From Clostridia bacterium (GTDB lineage: Bacteria; Bacillota; Clostridia; Christensenellales; Borkfalkiaceae): 64,000 nt of DNA. Below, one piece after another: positions 62,775 through 64,000 of the stretch. Position 1 is the stretch's first letter. The number at the start of each line of letters is the position of its first letter. Both the position numbers and the translations under genes were made by a program. The stretch is from NCBI GenBank assembly GCA_017504165.1, contig JAFVRR010000011.1:269950-333949 (forward strand). Direction: 5' to 3'. Below the pieces are notes generated by a model. It worked only from the letters and a program-made list of their open reading frames with translations. It was not told the DNA's origin and made no database searches.

Positions 62775-63617
62775 ATGAAACAAAAAAGAATTAGTATAAT
62801 ACTTATAATAGTATTTTCATTACTTTGCGCTACTGCGTATATTGGATATAACTATTATTATAAAAACGTTAGTACTTTTAAAAAATTTTCACCAAAACTG
62901 GAGGTAAAACTCGTGAGTTCAAACGATTCAAGTTTTTTAGAACTTAAAAAATCTATATCCGAAAAATATTTAAAAAGGTTATCTAGTGAACTTGCCGTTT
63001 TTAGTGAAGATTACAAAAAGGGTATAACCGAAATTTTAGGGGATAGTTACCACAAAAAAGTAGGCGAATTAGATAAAATTAAAGAGGAAATTCACGCTAA
63101 AAAAGTAGCATTTTTAAACGGCGAAGAATATCTATCTAAAAAGAAAGAAATGCTTGAAATTAAAGCAAAAATGGATAAAGCCGAAGGGGAAGAGTACGAT
63201 AAATTATACGAATCTTTTCAAAAGGCGTTATCTGAAATTTCCACTTTAAACGTAAAACTAACAAACTCACTTAAAGATTTAAAAGCAAAGCAAGCAAATA
63301 TCAAAGAAGAGTTAACCAAACTTTTTGATAAAAACAAAGAAAAACTAATCACTTATAGAAACACCCAAAAGAAAAGAATTAGCGAAGTTATTTTAACCAT
63401 AATTAACGAATACAACTTTGAACTTTCTGAACTTTACGACGCGTTTTCATTACCGCAAAACAAAATGCGTGAAATCCCGTTCGACGTAGATAAGTTTTCT
63501 TTTAAAAGCGTTACTTCGTCGTTTGAAAGCGAATATTTTAACGAAACGGTCGTAGAAACTTGTAGTACTGACACAAAAATTGAGTTTGTAGACGTAAATT
63601 ACAACGAAGTAAACTAA
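62775..63617 (+). CDS. secreted or anchored coiled-coil protein of unknown function
   Basis: A 280-residue protein. A hydrophobic segment (about 6-27) serves as signal peptide or anchor; residues about 60-210 are rich in Lys, Glu and Leu with heptad-like spacing (KIKEEIHAKKVAFLNGEEYL, then EMLEIKAKMDKAEGEEYDKL), suggesting long helices; the C-terminal 70 residues are mixed. I see no known domain. AAGGAG lies upstream of the ATG within a stem-loop. A terminator follows. Confidence 0.65.
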   Translation: MKQKRISIILIIVFSLLCATAYIGYNYYYKNVSTFKKFSPKLEVKLVSSNDSSFLELKKSISEKYLKRLSSELAVFSEDYKKGITEILGDSYHKKVGELDKIKEEIHAKKVAFLNGEEYLSKKKEMLEIKAKMDKAEGEEYDKLYESFQKALSEISTLNVKLTNSLKDLKAKQANIKEELTKLFDKNKEKLITYRNTQKKRISEVILTIINEYNFELSELYDAFSLPQNKMREIPFDVDKFSFKSVTSSFESEYFNETVVETCSTDTKIEFVDVNYNEVN

Positions 63618-63621
63618 AAAA

Positions 63622-63667
63622 ATAAAAAAAGCATTATTTTTACCTTAAAAATAGTTGCTTTTTTTTA
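63622..63667 (+). terminator. intrinsic terminator after the coiled-coil gene
   Basis: AAAAAAAGCA (63624-63633) pairs with TGCTTTTTTT (63656-63665) with an inner ATTTTTA/TAAAAAT stem, ending in a T-run. Its 3' arm includes the -35 box of the following tRNA locus. Confidence 0.75.
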
Positions 63668-63683
63668 AATTGTAATATATAAT
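63655..63683 (+). promoter_or_regulatory. promoter of the truncated tRNA-Ser
   Basis: TTGCTT (63655-63660), 17-bp spacer, TATAAT (63678-63683). The tRNA 5' end begins 12 bases after the -10, as expected for a tRNA gene. Confidence 0.75.
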
Positions 63684-63694
63684 GTTTAGCGTAC

Positions 63695-63735
63695 GGAGAG
63701 TTGGCTGAGCGGTCGAAGGCGGCGGTCTTGAAAAC
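63695..63735 (+). pseudogene. tRNA-Ser(UGA) 5' half, truncated in the anticodon arm
   Basis: A canonical 5' tRNA-Ser half: acceptor GGAGAGT, D-arm GCT/GGC with loop GAGCGGTCGAA, anticodon stem GCGGT and loop CTTGAAA (anticodon TGA at 63729-63731). The 3' strand of the anticodon stem has only its first two bases (AC), after which sequence changes to TTCCTTCG. No variable arm, T-arm or 3' acceptor follows before the next tRNA gene. Its promoter is intact. Last 15 bases (63721-63735) are repeated at 63912-63926 in the complete gene. It is either a disrupted gene or the left end of an insertion. Confidence 0.88.
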
Positions 63736-63846
63736 TTCCTTCGTCTGTTTATGTAATTTCTTAAAAGCCCTTGATTTTATTGGGTTTTTCGCATCCTCGG
63801 ATGCACTTTGCGAGAAGCGTTTCTCGCAGTTTTCTCGCAAATTTCC
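63736..63846. other. non-coding segment of hairpins between tRNA-Ser half and tRNA-Ser
   Basis: Contains a terminator-like stem AAAAGCCC (63763-63770) / GGGTTTTT (63782-63789), a perfect hairpin GCATCC-TC-GGATGC (63791-63804), and TGCGAGAA (63809-63816) / TTCTCGCA (63821-63828) with TTCTCGCA repeated at 63832-63839. No credible gene lies here; a 66-codon frame on the - strand runs antisense to the tRNA half. Confidence 0.6.
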
Positions 63847-63875
63847 TTGACTTGGATCAAGGTGTTTGATATAAT
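63847..63875 (+). promoter_or_regulatory. promoter of tRNA-Ser
   Basis: TTGACT (63847-63852), 17-bp spacer, TATAAT (63870-63875), nine bases before the tRNA 5' end. Confidence 0.85.
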
Positions 63876-63884
63876 TTCATATGT

Positions 63885-63975
63885 GGAGAGTTATCGAAGC
63901 GGTCATAACGAGGCGGTCTTGAAAACCGTTTGGGGATCAAACCCCACGTGAGTTCGAATCTCACACTCTCCGCCA
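63885..63975 (+). tRNA. tRNA-Ser(UGA)
   Basis: A complete 91-base class II tRNA: acceptor GGAGAGT / ACTCTCC, D-stem TCG/CGA, anticodon stem GCGGT/ACCGT with loop CTTGAAA (TGA at 63920-63922), variable-arm stem TGGGG/CCCCA, T-arm GTGAG-TTCGAAT-CTCAC, discriminator G and encoded CCA. It decodes UCA. Confidence 0.97.
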
Positions 63976-63981
63976 CCAGCC

Positions 63982-64000
63982 TTGGAGCATTACGCTCCAA
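63982..64000 (+). terminator. hairpin after tRNA-Ser, probable terminator cut by window end
   Basis: Perfect 7-bp stem TTGGAGC / GCTCCAA with an ATTAC loop ending at the last base of the window; the T-run would lie outside. Confidence 0.6.

Noticed and set aside
63640..63840. 66-codon frame on the - strand across the tRNA-Ser half
   Set aside because: It is antisense to the tRNA half and hairpin segment, has no ribosome site, and its composition follows tRNA and repeat sequence; treated as a spurious frame although its recurrence elsewhere could mark the junction.

Overview
The window is AT-rich, densely coded DNA, almost certainly from the chromosome of an endospore-forming, Gram-positive member of the Clostridia. 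Evidence is the complete spoIIIAA-AH operon, yunB, gerW/ytfJ and dacF-type genes, a T-box in front of pheST, a CIRCE element on groESL, a Firmicutes-type DnaD/DnaI pair, and strong AGGAG ribosome binding sites. It resembles uncultured gut Clostridia, but no rRNA is present, so lineage is inference. Most genes are on the + strand; - strand genes are at 16.9, 17.8-19.7, 20.9-23.7, 50.2-52.3 and 59.2-59.7 kb.

Layout. 0-6 kb: a sugar-kinase-like protein, a divergent DXS, and an operon of two membrane proteins (one DUF5058) with a membrane-anchored M20 peptidase. 6-17 kb: spoIIIAA-AH, yqhY, nusB, folD, ispA, tlyA, nadK, argR, recN; compared with the Bacillus order this block lacks accBC, xseAB, dxs, spoIVB and spo0A. 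17-18 kb: a small XRE regulator divergent from a dUTPase-fold protein that has lost its catalytic motifs, with operator-like palindromes between them. 18-24 kb: groESL under CIRCE, dCMP deaminase, cyclophilin, and the DnaD-like/DnaI-like primosome pair. 24-38 kb: an alpha/beta-hydrolase-like protein without the nucleophile serine, DUF951, lepB, pepF, dnaB, sua5, rpiB, upp, galU, clpC, a TIM-barrel protein and pgi. 38-50 kb: yunB, T-box-pheST, a U32 protein, mutS2, a membrane protein, and a cysteine desulfurase-thiI pair for 4-thiouridine. 50-64 kb: a class A PBP, miaB-mutS-mutL-miaA, lexA with a probable SOS box, a Cys-rich mini-protein, DUF2953-like, gerW, dacF, rsuA/rluB-like, a coiled-coil protein, and a tRNA-Ser locus.

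Most of the window is ordinary housekeeping and sporulation. The most unusual items are: (i) the tRNA-Ser(UGA) 5' half at 63695-63735, which keeps a promoter but stops in the anticodon arm and shares a 15-bp direct repeat with a complete tRNA-Ser(UGA) 191 bp downstream, resembling a tiny insertion or att-site scar; (ii) the XRE / pseudo-dUTPase pair; (iii) the DUF5058-membrane-M20 operon; (iv) the probable leaderless genes miaB and the Cys-rich mini-protein, plus yunB starting in the pgi terminator; and (v) a marked codon-context bias (NAC before G, NAT otherwise). No CRISPR array, IS element, integrase or phage structural gene was seen.
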